DNA from: Maricaulis virginensis
GTDB lineage: Bacteria; Pseudomonadota; Alphaproteobacteria; Caulobacterales; Maricaulaceae
Direction of reading: 5' to 3'
Assembly (NCBI RefSeq): GCF_027922185.1
Contig: NZ_BSFE01000003.1
Location: 248,001-312,000, forward strand
Length of the DNA stretch: 64,000 bases
Position 1 is the stretch's first letter, and each line of letters begins with the position of its first letter. The notes beneath the pieces were generated by a model, which was not told where the DNA came from, made no database searches, and was given only the letters and a program-made list of their open reading frames with translations. Below are positions 34,510 through 42,850 of this stretch, piece after piece. Made by a program: the position numbers and the translations under genes.

Positions 34510-35613
34510 ATGGAGCATGCACGCCGTTTTGCCGACTGGGGCCGCAGCCAGGCTCTGCCATTCTGGGCAGGGCGGGGCTGGGACCGGCATAATGGCGGCT
34601 TCTTCGAAACGCTGGACATGGACGGCGCCGGCATAACCGGCGATATCCGGCGTGTGCGGGCCCAGGCCCGTCAGGCCTATGTCTTTGCGCGCGCAGCCTG
34701 CGAGGGCTGGCTCGATCGTACCGATCTGGCCGAAGCCGGCCTGGACCGGCTGGCACGGATTGCCCGGTCGCCCGACGGCCAGCCGGGCTGGGTGCATCTG
34801 GTTCATGACGATGGCCGTGTCGCCGACAGCCGGCGCGACTTCTACGATCATGCCTTCATCATCCTGGCGGCAGCCTGGGTCTGGAAGGCAACCGGCGCCG
34901 TGCGCTTCCTCGACATGGCACACGAGACGCTGGCCTTTCTCGACACGCACATGCCGGCCGGTCATGGCGGTTACCGCGAGGCGATCGGGGCGCCGCTTCT
35001 GCCTCGCCGGCAAAATCCGCACATGCACCTCTTCGAGGCCTTGCTGTCGCTTTACGAGCTGACCGGCGAGACCGGTCTGGTGCCGCGTATCGACGCGATC
35101 AAGGGGCTTTTCGACCGGCACTTCTTTGTGGCCGAGACCGGGCTGTTGCGTGAGTTCTTTGAACGCGACTGGCAGCCGCATGGCGAAAAGGGTGCCCATG
35201 TCGAGCCGGGGCACTGGTGTGAATGGACCTGGCTGCTGGCCGAGCACGCCCGCCTACTCGAGCGGGCCGCGGATCCGGCCGGACCGGTGCTTTACCGGCG
35301 GGCCATGGAGCAGGGGCGCAGTGTGCAGACCGGCCTTCTGGTGGCCGGCATGACAGCGCAAGGCGATGTCGTCGACGCCCGGTCGCGTACCTGGATGCAG
35401 ACCGAATGGGTCCGCGCGGCTGCTGTCGCGGGCAGCCGCGGCGAACTCGACCAGGCCTGCGGCGCGCTGGTTCGCTGGCATCTCGAAGGTGTCATTCCGG
35501 GCGGCTGGATCGACAAGCGGGGTGCAGGCGGCGAGAATCTGGCATCGGGCATGCCCGCCTCGACACTCTATCACCTCGTCGGCGCTCTGGCGGAAGTCGA
35601 ACGCCATCTCTGA
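34510..35613 (+). CDS. AGE-family sugar isomerase (probable mannose-6-phosphate isomerase)
   Basis: A 367-residue (alpha/alpha)6-barrel enzyme of the N-acylglucosamine-2-epimerase family. Barrel signatures are GWDRHNGGFFETLD, RVRAQARQAYVFARAA, DFYDHAFIILAAAWVWKATG, RRQNPHMHLFEALLSLYELTG, VEPGHWCEWTWLLAEHARL and WMQTEWVRAAAVAG. Family members interconvert glucose/mannose-type sugars or act as mannose-6-phosphate isomerase. The position between manC and pgi makes fructose-6-phosphate to mannose-6-phosphate the likeliest reaction, but this is context inference. The ATG at 34510 is chosen; a TTG at 34495 after a run of seven G is possible. Confidence 0.8.
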   Translation: MEHARRFADWGRSQALPFWAGRGWDRHNGGFFETLDMDGAGITGDIRRVRAQARQAYVFARAACEGWLDRTDLAEAGLDRLARIARSPDGQPGWVHLVHDDGRVADSRRDFYDHAFIILAAAWVWKATGAVRFLDMAHETLAFLDTHMPAGHGGYREAIGAPLLPRRQNPHMHLFEALLSLYELTGETGLVPRIDAIKGLFDRHFFVAETGLLREFFERDWQPHGEKGAHVEPGHWCEWTWLLAEHARLLERAADPAGPVLYRRAMEQGRSVQTGLLVAGMTAQGDVVDARSRTWMQTEWVRAAAVAGSRGELDQACGALVRWHLEGVIPGGWIDKRGAGGENLASGMPASTLYHLVGALAEVERHL

Positions 35614-35633
35614 GCGCAGTTCATATTGTCATA

Positions 35634-35647
35634 TGGGAGCGCTAACT
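35634..35647. promoter_or_regulatory. LacI-type operator-like site upstream of pgi
   Basis: TGGGAGCGCTAACT is an imperfect palindrome around AGCGCT, the central core of many LacI-family operators. It lies 36 bp before the pgi start in a 69-bp gap. Matching half-site bases outside the core are partial, so this is a candidate only. Confidence 0.35.
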
Positions 35648-35682
35648 CTACGGTCTCGACCTGACCGAATGACGGGATATTC

Positions 35683-37239
35683 ATGGTGTTGACGTCTGAC
35701 CTTGCCGCCCATGCCGAACGCCTCGGCAAAGTCTCGCTCCGCACGCTCGCCGACAGCGGCGAGACGCGTTCGAACCGCCTGCTTGCCAGGGCTGCCGGCA
35801 TAGAGTTCGACGCGTCAAAGCAGCGTCTCGACGAGGCGGCGCTCAATGCGCTGTTCAAGGCGGCCCGCGAAGCCGGGCTGGAAGAACAGCGCGACAAGCT
35901 CCTGTCGGGCGGTGTCGTGAACCCGACCGAGGATCGTCCCGCCCTGCACATGGCCTACCGGCACGGCGCCAGGATATCCGGCACCCCGGAGGCCGAGCTC
36001 GTCGACAGGACCCAGGCGCAGACGCGTGCTTTTGCGGAGACTGTCCGGTCCGGAGACTATGCGCCTTCAGCCCTGCCGATCGCCCGCGTCATCAATATCG
36101 GTATCGGTGGATCTGACCTGGGTCCGCGGCTGGTGGCAGATGCCCTGTCGGATCTGGCCGGTGACGGGCCCGAGCTGCGCTTTGTGGCCTCGCTCGATCC
36201 GAGCGACCTGAAGCAGGCCGTATCGGGCGCCGAGCCGGAAGCCATCCTGTTCGTGGTCGCGTCGAAATCATTCTCGACCCAGGAAACGCTGATGTCGGCC
36301 GAGGCCGCGCGCGACTGGCTGGAAGGGCATGTCGGGCCCGAACGCGCCGGAGCCCATTTCGTTGCCGCCTCCGCAGCACCGGACAAGGCGCGGGCGTTCG
36401 GCATCGCACCGGAGCATGTGTTCGATTTCCCGGACTGGGTGGGCGGACGCTATTCGGTCTGGAGCGCTGTCGGACTGGCGCTCGAGATCGGACTGGGCCC
36501 CGACCTGTTCGAGGATTTCCGCGCCGGCGCCCGCGACATGGATGCGCATTTTGCCGTCGCGCCGCTGGAAGAGAACATCCCGGTCCTCAAGGGGCTGATC
36601 GATGTGTGGAACCGGGTGGCACTGGGCTATCCCAGCCGTTGCGTCGCCGCCTATTCGGCGCGCCTGGGCAAGCTGGCCGACTATTTCCAGCAGCTGGAGA
36701 TGGAATCGCTCGGCAAGTCCGTGACGCTGGACAATCGCCCGGGACCGACGCCCGGCGGGGCGCTTGTCTGGGGCGGCAACGGCACCGAGATCCAGCACTC
36801 CTTCTTCCAGTGGCTGCATCAGGGCAGGGATGTCGTGCCGGTCGACTTCATCGGCATCGCCCGGCATTTCGCCAGTTCCGATCCGCGCGAACGGGCGCTG
36901 GCGGCCAATATGGCGGCCCAGGGCGCGGCCTTGCTGGACGGCCGGCAGGTCGATCCCGAGGCCGAGCCGCTGCTGGCCGCGCACAAGTCCATGCCGGGCG
37001 GGCGTCCGTCAAATACGCTCTTGCTCGACGATCTGTCAGCCCGCACGCTCGGCGCGCTTATCGCCTTGCATGAGCACAAGGTTTTCGTCGAGAGCGTGAT
37101 GTACGAGATCAATCCTTTCGATCAATGGGGCGTCGAGCTGGGAAAAGTTCTGACCAAGGGGATTTTGGACGGCGAGATATCCGAGTATGACGCCTCGACT
37201 CGTGCCCTTCTTGCCCGTACGGGTCTGATACAGGACTAG
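35683..37239 (+). CDS. pgi: Glucose-6-phosphate isomerase
   Basis: A 518-residue enzyme interconverting glucose-6-phosphate and fructose-6-phosphate. Signatures are INIGIGGSDLGPRLVADAL, VVASKSFSTQETLMSAEAARDWL (phosphate loop), DWVGGRYSVWSAVGLALEIGLG, NGTEIQHSFFQWLHQG and the C-terminal INPFDQWGVELGKVLTKGIL. The length is somewhat shorter than E. coli Pgi (549) but motifs are complete. It links glycolytic intermediates to the GDP-mannose genes upstream and to transketolase 52 bp downstream, with which it is probably cotranscribed. Confidence 0.97.
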   Translation: MVLTSDLAAHAERLGKVSLRTLADSGETRSNRLLARAAGIEFDASKQRLDEAALNALFKAAREAGLEEQRDKLLSGGVVNPTEDRPALHMAYRHGARISGTPEAELVDRTQAQTRAFAETVRSGDYAPSALPIARVINIGIGGSDLGPRLVADALSDLAGDGPELRFVASLDPSDLKQAVSGAEPEAILFVVASKSFSTQETLMSAEAARDWLEGHVGPERAGAHFVAASAAPDKARAFGIAPEHVFDFPDWVGGRYSVWSAVGLALEIGLGPDLFEDFRAGARDMDAHFAVAPLEENIPVLKGLIDVWNRVALGYPSRCVAAYSARLGKLADYFQQLEMESLGKSVTLDNRPGPTPGGALVWGGNGTEIQHSFFQWLHQGRDVVPVDFIGIARHFASSDPRERALAANMAAQGAALLDGRQVDPEAEPLLAAHKSMPGGRPSNTLLLDDLSARTLGALIALHEHKVFVESVMYEINPFDQWGVELGKVLTKGILDGEISEYDASTRALLARTGLIQD

Positions 37240-37291
37240 TGCCGGCGATCGCGCGCCGGTGTCCGACCGGCCGACCAGTGGAGATCGCCGC

Positions 37292-39274
37292 ATGAAAGCA
37301 CAGAACGGAACCTCGCTCACGGCGATGGCGAACGCCATCCGTGCCCTGTCCATGGATGCCGTCCAGGCGGCCAATTCGGGCCATCCCGGCATGCCGATGG
37401 GCATGGCCGACGTGGCGACCGTTCTCTGGTCGCGTCATATGAAGTTCGATCCGGCGGCACCGGCCTGGGCCGATCGCGACCGTTTCGTGCTGTCCGCGGG
37501 CCACGGCTCGATGCTGCTCTACTCGCTCCTCCACCTGACCGGGTTCGAGGACATGACGATGGATCAGATCAAGCAGTTCCGTCAGCTCGACTCGCTGACC
37601 GCCGGCCATCCGGAATACGGCCACACGCCGGGCGTCGAGGCAACGACCGGGCCGTTGGGGCAGGGCATCTCCATGTCGGTCGGCATGGCGCTGGCCGAGC
37701 GCATGATGAATGCCCGCTATGGCGACGATCTCGTCGATCACCGCACCTGGGTCATCGCGTCGGACGGCGACCTGCAGGAAGGCATCAGCCACGAGGCGAT
37801 CTCGCTGGCCGGCCATCTCGGGTTGAACCGTCTTTGCGTTCTGTGGGACGACAACGAGATCTCGATCGACGGCCCGACGCAGCTTTCCGAGTCGACCGAT
37901 GTCCTCAAGCGCTTCGAGGCGGCCAACTGGGCCGTGTCGCGCATTGACGGTCACGACATGGAGGCGATCGACGCGGCGCTCGAGGCGGCGAAGACGAGCG
38001 ACAAGCCGGTCCTGATCGCCTGCCGCACGACGATCGGCTATGGCGCGCCGACGAAGGCCGGCACCGCCGGCAGCCACGGCTCGCCGCTGGGGCCGGACGA
38101 GATCGCAGGCGCGCGCAAGGCGCTGGGCTGGGATCACCCGGCCTTCGAAGTGCCGTCCGACATCCTGGACGCCTGGCGCGCCGCCGGTTCTCCGGACGCG
38201 CACGCTGCCTGGCGTGATCGCCTGGCCGACCACGACCTGGCGGACGCTTTTGTTGCCCAGCTGTCCGGTGAACCGGGCGAAGCCGAGCTGGCCGCTTTGG
38301 CCGCATGGCGCCGGAAGGTGGCCGAAGACAAGCCGGCCCTGGCAACGCGTGCTTCTTCCGGCCAGGCCCTTGGCGCCATCATCGGCGACTGGCCGGGCCT
38401 GGTGGGCGGTTCGGCCGATCTCACCGGATCCAACCTCACCAAGACGCCGGATGTCGGCGTGGTGAAGGCGGGCGATTATGCCGGCCAGTACATCCATTTC
38501 GGTGTGCGCGAACACGGCATGGCAGCCTGCGCCAACGGCATGTCGCTGCATGGCGGCTTCCGCCCGCACGTGGCGACCTTCCTGGTGTTCTCCGACTATT
38601 GCCGCCCGTCGATCCGCATGTCGGCGCTGATGCAGCAGCCGGTCATCTATGTGATGACCCACGACTCGATCGGTCTGGGCGAGGACGGGCCGACCCACCA
38701 GCCGGTGGAAACGCTGGCTGCGCTGCGCGCCATTCCCAATGTCGAGGTCTTCCGCCCCTGCGATGCGCTGGAAACCGCCGAGGCCTGGGAAGCCGCGCTG
38801 ACACGTCTCGACGGCCCGACCGTGCTGGCCCTGTCGCGCCAGAAACTTCCGCATCTGCGTTCTGACGATGGTGCCGAGAATCTCTCGGCGCGCGGCGCCT
38901 ATACCCTGGTCGACAGCGATGGCGCGCCCGATGTGCTGCTGATCGCGACGGGATCGGAAGTGTCGCTGGCCGTCGACGCCGCCGCAACGCTGGCCGGCGA
39001 GGGCATCGCTGCACGTGTGGTGTCCGCGCCCTGTGTCGAGCGTTTCCTGGCCCAGGATGCCGGCTATCAGGACGCGGTGCTGCCGCAGGGCGTTCCCTGT
39101 GTCGCGGCAGAAGCTGCGCTGCGCTATGGCTGGGATGCCGTGATCGGCCGTGGCGGGGCGTTTGTCGGCATGAACGGTTTCGGCGCCAGTGCGCCGGCCG
39201 AGACGCTGTACGAGCACTTCGGTATCACGGCCGGCGCGATTGCAGCGGCTGCGCGGGGCCTGGTGCGGGGCTAG
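37292..39274 (+). CDS. tkt: Transketolase
   Basis: A 660-residue thiamine-diphosphate enzyme of the non-oxidative pentose-phosphate pathway. The N-terminal domain shows ALSMDAVQAANSGHPGMPMGMADVATVLW, the GHPEYGHTPGVEATTGPLGQGIS block and the ThDP motif GDGDLQEGISHEA form (SDGDLQEGI ... WDDNEISIDG). The pyrimidine domain has the catalytic Glu in HFGVREHGMAACANGM and the His in THDSIGLGEDGPTHQPVE. GGAG lies before the ATG at 37292. It follows pgi closely and ends the sugar-phosphate operon. Confidence 0.97.
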   Translation: MKAQNGTSLTAMANAIRALSMDAVQAANSGHPGMPMGMADVATVLWSRHMKFDPAAPAWADRDRFVLSAGHGSMLLYSLLHLTGFEDMTMDQIKQFRQLDSLTAGHPEYGHTPGVEATTGPLGQGISMSVGMALAERMMNARYGDDLVDHRTWVIASDGDLQEGISHEAISLAGHLGLNRLCVLWDDNEISIDGPTQLSESTDVLKRFEAANWAVSRIDGHDMEAIDAALEAAKTSDKPVLIACRTTIGYGAPTKAGTAGSHGSPLGPDEIAGARKALGWDHPAFEVPSDILDAWRAAGSPDAHAAWRDRLADHDLADAFVAQLSGEPGEAELAALAAWRRKVAEDKPALATRASSGQALGAIIGDWPGLVGGSADLTGSNLTKTPDVGVVKAGDYAGQYIHFGVREHGMAACANGMSLHGGFRPHVATFLVFSDYCRPSIRMSALMQQPVIYVMTHDSIGLGEDGPTHQPVETLAALRAIPNVEVFRPCDALETAEAWEAALTRLDGPTVLALSRQKLPHLRSDDGAENLSARGAYTLVDSDGAPDVLLIATGSEVSLAVDAAATLAGEGIAARVVSAPCVERFLAQDAGYQDAVLPQGVPCVAAEAALRYGWDAVIGRGGAFVGMNGFGASAPAETLYEHFGITAGAIAAAARGLVRG

Positions 39275-39297
39275 CGGCTTTTGCGACTACGCAGCGG

Positions 39298-40446
39298 TCA
39301 GTCGTCGAGCGATACCGGTGCGCCGGTATCGCCGGCGGTGTCCGGCCGGTCCGGAGAGAACCGGACCAGATGTCCGCGATCCGTCGTGCCGATCCATAAG
39401 TCTCCATCCGGCGCCTCGACCGTGTTGGACAGATAGCCCAGGCGTCCATCGGGATCGTGCCAGCTGTCCAGCGCCTCTCCGGTTTCGGTGTCGAGCACTA
39501 GAATGAAGGCGCGTGCGGGAACGGCGCCGGGGCGCAGCCATTCCGGCACTTTCATCAGCAATTGCGTGATGCGCGGATGGCGATGCAGGAAGCCGAGCAA
39601 CGGTACGCGCGGCGACGGCATGGTGACGAGCAGCCGGCCCCGGCTGTCCGTCGCCAGCCCGTCGGGCAGACCGGGCAGATTTTCGGCGAAGATGTCCTTG
39701 CTGCCCGCTTCCGGTCCGTCGATCCAGATCCGCACGATGCGGTAGCGGAAGGTCTCGGCCACCAGGACCGAGCGGCCGTCCGGCGCCAGTTCGATCCCGT
39801 TGGGATAATGCAGACGGCTGCGCACGAGCCGGGTCTGGTGGGTGGCCGGATCCCAGACATAGAGCGCACCGCTGGGACGGTTTTCCAGCATGTCGTGGCG
39901 ATAGCGGTCCCGATCGCTGTCATGGCCCCACCGCGTGGAGGAGTCGGTGAAGAAAATCCGGCCGTCCGGCGCGGCAGCCAGATCGTTCACATAGCCGAAC
40001 GGGTGCGCAGGCGCTCCGGAGCTGACAAGCGTGTAGTGCCCGGTCTCCACATCAAGCGCATAAAGGCCCGAAATAGCTGCGACACCCAGAACGTCCGGCG
40101 CGATCCAGTCGAGACCGAGGATCAGGGTTTCCGTGACCTGCGCGACCTCCAGTGCCGTCTCCGTCTCGTTGTCGGCGTTCGGCATGAGACGCATGACGCG
40201 GCCGTCAGCGGTGCCGTAGTAGATGGTACCGGTGTCGGATACGGCGATACCCTCGCCGCTTCCCGGCAGGCCGACATCGATGGCGACGGCATCGGCCAGC
40301 GCGCCATCGGGCTCCAGAGCGCCGGTCATCTCCGGCGCAGCCGGTTCGTCCCAGTAGGCCGGGCTGATGGGCGAGGGCCACATCGACCATAACAGGGTGA
40401 ACGCGGCCAGGCAGCCGATCAGGATGAGGGTCAGTCTCAGACGCAT
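39298..40446 (-). CDS. SMP-30/strictosidine-synthase-like beta-propeller
   Basis: A 382-residue six-bladed beta-propeller anchored by an N-terminal helix (MRLRLTLILIGCLAAFTLLW). The propeller shows GEGIAVSDTGTIYYGTADGRVMRL, PFGYVNDLAAAPDGRIFFTDSSTRWG and LHYPNGIELAPDGRSVLVAETFRYRIVRIW, the N-D and N-G-I metal-site segments of the SMP-30/strictosidine-synthase/paraoxonase-like group. Such enzymes are often Ca-dependent lactonases or esterases; the substrate is unknown. Membrane anchoring puts it in the periplasm. It lies 127 bp after the JmjC oxygenase gene on the same strand and might be the last gene of that unit. A longer start at 40512 is possible. Confidence 0.8.
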   Translation of the reverse strand: MRLRLTLILIGCLAAFTLLWSMWPSPISPAYWDEPAAPEMTGALEPDGALADAVAIDVGLPGSGEGIAVSDTGTIYYGTADGRVMRLMPNADNETETALEVAQVTETLILGLDWIAPDVLGVAAISGLYALDVETGHYTLVSSGAPAHPFGYVNDLAAAPDGRIFFTDSSTRWGHDSDRDRYRHDMLENRPSGALYVWDPATHQTRLVRSRLHYPNGIELAPDGRSVLVAETFRYRIVRIWIDGPEAGSKDIFAENLPGLPDGLATDSRGRLLVTMPSPRVPLLGFLHRHPRITQLLMKVPEWLRPGAVPARAFILVLDTETGEALDSWHDPDGRLGYLSNTVEAPDGDLWIGTTDRGHLVRFSPDRPDTAGDTGAPVSLDD

Positions 40447-40573
40447 GCGCTCGCCGGTTCGCCACAGGAATCGCACGCCCCGACAGTCGCGGGCCGTGCG
40501 CAGGGGCCGCATGTAGAGTCAGAGCTGTATCCCCTGCAAGGCGAACTCCGGTACTGAATTATGACCTGAGGTA

Positions 40574-41764
40574 TCAGGCCTCGCCGGGGACGATCAGACC
40601 GAAGGCGTGCAATTTGCCCAGCGTGTCGCGCGCGGCGTCCGGATCCAGATCGGCGAACGTTTCCAGCGAAATCGTTCCGCCATCGAGCAGGGTATGCAGG
40701 CCCGGCTCGGCGGCTGCCGGGAAGCGGACTTCTCCGCCCGCCGTCACGATCACCACATCGTCGCCATCGCCAGCCAGGCGCCAGGGCACGAAGGGGCGAA
40801 GCCGGAAGGTCTGTCCCGGCTCCGAGGGAGCAGCAAATCCTGAAATCGTGCCGCGGACATCCGGCATGCGGGAACGGATGAAGCTGTCGGCGAACAGATC
40901 CATCGCCTCGTCCAGCCTGGCTTCGCGCGAAAGGGTTTCTGCCAGGCTCGCAAAATGCGACTGGGCTTCGCTCCGGTCGAAGTCCGGACGGGCATAGCCG
41001 ACGGGCAGGGAGCGGCGGAAAGCCGGATGGCGCAACGCCACTTCGGACACCGCTTCCAGCATCAGATCGGCCCAGGTCTTCACGATCAGTCCGAGTGTGA
41101 TGTGCAGGGAGGGTTCGTCGCCGTGGGTCGAGGCGTCATGCATCAGACCGCGCGGGACATAGGCGCATTCGCCGGCCTTCAGGACAAACTCCTCCACCGG
41201 TTCCCCGACCTTGTGGTCGTCCGGGCGGAAGCCTTCGCCGCGATAGGGATTCTCGACGGGGGTGTCGTACAGGCGCCAGTACTTCTCGCCGGACACCTGC
41301 AGCACGAAGACGTCGTGATCGTCGTAATGGGTACGGAAGCCCTGATTGTGCGGCGGCGTGAGATAGATATTGGTCTGCACATGGCAGGAGAGCAGCGCCT
41401 CCATGGCGCGGCAGAACTCGCCGAGCACCGGATCGGCGAGGTGCAGCTGTGGCAGGATGATGGTCGCGCCGCGGCGGTACTGGTCGGCCACGCCGCCGGG
41501 ATCGATATAGCCGGTCTCGAAGGTGAAGTCGTCCGGCCGCACCGGCGGCTCCGAGCGTGCCATGTCCAGTGATCCGGCGCGCAGATCGCGCGAGGATACA
41601 ATCGCGTCGATGCGGTCGATCGAGAGCAGGCCTTCATAGCGCGCCGGATCGTCCCGGTGGACGATCAGCGCCTTGTGCTCGTGATATTCGCGAAAAAAGG
41701 TCTCCGCGTCGAACGGAGCAATGAGGCTGGCGATCGGGTCGGCCAGCCAGGCAGGGCGGGACAT
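40574..41764 (-). CDS. JmjC/cupin_4 2-oxoglutarate oxygenase
   Basis: A 396-residue cupin_4/JmjC protein of the ROXA (YcfD/MINA53/NO66) group, Fe(II)- and 2-oxoglutarate-dependent protein hydroxylases. The metal triad is His146 and Asp148 (THYDDHDVFVLQVSGEKYWRLY) and His209 (YVPRGLMHDAST). The N-terminus AETFFREYHEHKALIVHRDD and the C-terminal winged-helix-like part (about 290-396) also follow the family. E. coli YcfD hydroxylates an arginine of ribosomal protein L16. This enzyme could do likewise, but it stands 61 bp downstream of two repeat-protein genes on the same strand, which makes those proteins candidate substrates. That link is inference. No signal peptide, so it is cytoplasmic. Confidence 0.85.
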   Translation of the reverse strand: MSRPAWLADPIASLIAPFDAETFFREYHEHKALIVHRDDPARYEGLLSIDRIDAIVSSRDLRAGSLDMARSEPPVRPDDFTFETGYIDPGGVADQYRRGATIILPQLHLADPVLGEFCRAMEALLSCHVQTNIYLTPPHNQGFRTHYDDHDVFVLQVSGEKYWRLYDTPVENPYRGEGFRPDDHKVGEPVEEFVLKAGECAYVPRGLMHDASTHGDEPSLHITLGLIVKTWADLMLEAVSEVALRHPAFRRSLPVGYARPDFDRSEAQSHFASLAETLSREARLDEAMDLFADSFIRSRMPDVRGTISGFAAPSEPGQTFRLRPFVPWRLAGDGDDVVIVTAGGEVRFPAAAEPGLHTLLDGGTISLETFADLDPDAARDTLGKLHAFGLIVPGEA

Positions 41765-41825
41765 GGCGATGGGACTCCGCGTCAGAAGCGAGAACCGGGG
41801 AGAGGGGAAGCCGAAACGTCAGGGA

Positions 41826-42383
41826 TCAGCAATAGCGGCCATTGCCGACCGGGTCGGCATGGCTGCCCGTATCGCTGTCGGTGCAACCGGAATTATAGCC
41901 GCCGCTACCGCCCCGGCCGTTGCCGGGCGGGTCGGCATAACGCCCTGAATCGCTGTCCGTGATGCCGGAACCGTAACCGCCGCGCCCGCGGCCGGCCGGG
42001 TCGGCATAGGGACCGCTGTCATTGTCGGTGATCCCCGTGCTGCCGCGTCCGGCGCCGGGCGGGTCGGCATAGCTGCCCGTATCGCTGTCGGTGATCCCGG
42101 AGCCGCGGCCCTGTCCGACCGGATCGGCATAGCGGCCGGTATCCCGGTCGGTAATGCCGCCGCCGCGGCCCTGGCCGGGCGGGTCTGCATAGCGGCCGGT
42201 ATCGCTGTCAGTGATGCCGCCGCCGCGATAGCCGCGTCCGCCGCCAACGGGATCATAGGGATCGCTGTCGGAATAGCCGGTCGTGGCGCAGCCCGTGACC
42301 GTTCCGACGGCGCCGACGGAGACCGCCGCGCCGGCAACCCGGGTCAGGAAGGAGCGCCGGCTGAGTTTACCGCGCCTGGCCAT
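41826..42383 (-). CDS. Tat-exported repeat lipoprotein (TDxD[ST]G repeats), paralogue A
   Basis: A 185-residue protein with no family I recognise. Residues 1-36 form a twin-arginine signal (SRRSFLTRVAGAA) ending in a lipobox VTGC with Cys32, so it is probably a Tat-exported lipoprotein. The rest is seven tandem units of 18-26 residues: a degenerate first unit (SDSDPYDPVGGGRG) and six good ones of the form GITDxD[ST]GxYADPPGxGRG. The D-x-D-x-G core resembles calcium-binding loops. The last unit carries Cys in GCTD and at the C-terminus (GRYC). Gly-Arg-Gly linkers are flexible. It starts 17 bp after paralogue B, with GGGAGGCGG before the ATG, and is followed by the JmjC oxygenase gene. Confidence 0.8.
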   Translation of the reverse strand: MARRGKLSRRSFLTRVAGAAVSVGAVGTVTGCATTGYSDSDPYDPVGGGRGYRGGGITDSDTGRYADPPGQGRGGGITDRDTGRYADPVGQGRGSGITDSDTGSYADPPGAGRGSTGITDNDSGPYADPAGRGRGGYGSGITDSDSGRYADPPGNGRGGSGGYNSGCTDSDTGSHADPVGNGRYC

Positions 42384-42400
42384 GGTCTGCCGCCTCCCGG

Positions 42401-42850
42401 TCAGTAGCCGGGACGGCCGCGGCCCGCGGCATCGGCGCAGGAGCCGGTGTCGCTGTCGGTCGTGCCGTTGCGCACCGGACCGCGTCCGCGTCCACCCGGG
42501 TCGGCGCAGGACCCGCTGTCGGCATCGGTCCAGCTGTTGCCGGAGCTGCCGCGGCCATTACCCGCCTGGTCGGCATAGGCGCCGGTATCGCTGTCGGTGA
42601 TGCCCGTGGTGCGCGACCCGCCGCGGCCATAGCCTGCGCGGTCGGCATTCGGACCGGTATCGCTGTCGGTCAGGCCGGTACGGCCATAGCCGGCCCGGTC
42701 GGCATAGCTGCCCGTATCGCTGTCGGTCCGTCCCGTATAGTTCTGGGCCTGTGCGCCACCCGTCACGATCGAGGCGGCGCCTGTCATCGCGGCAGCACCT
42801 GCAACGCGCGCCAGGAATGAACGGCGGCTCAGCTTTCCTTTTTTGGCCAT
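42401..42850 (-). CDS. Tat-exported repeat protein (TDxD[ST]G repeats), paralogue B
   Basis: A 149-residue paralogue of the next gene. The signal is nearly identical (AKKGKLSRRSFLARVAGAA) but ends in an ordinary signal-peptidase site (GGAQA before QNYT) and not a lipobox, so this form should be soluble in the periplasm or secreted. Five repeats follow with consensus G-x-T-D-x-D-[ST]-G-x-x-A-D-x-x-G-x-G-R. Units 1 and 2 have ADRAGYGR, unit 3 ADQAGNGR, and units 4 and 5 replace the aromatic position by Cys (SCADPGG, SCADAAG). No other domain is present. AGGGGAG lies before the ATG at 42850. It is the first gene of the repeat-protein/oxygenase unit. Confidence 0.8.
   Translation of the reverse strand: MAKKGKLSRRSFLARVAGAAAMTGAASIVTGGAQAQNYTGRTDSDTGSYADRAGYGRTGLTDSDTGPNADRAGYGRGGSRTTGITDSDTGAYADQAGNGRGSSGNSWTDADSGSCADPGGRGRGPVRNGTTDSDTGSCADAAGRGRPGY

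Noticed and set aside
41826..42850. CRISPR-like or minisatellite repeat array
   Set aside because: The repeats are degenerate, in frame, unequal in length and differ mostly at third codon positions. They encode a coherent Tat-exported protein, with no spacers or cas genes.
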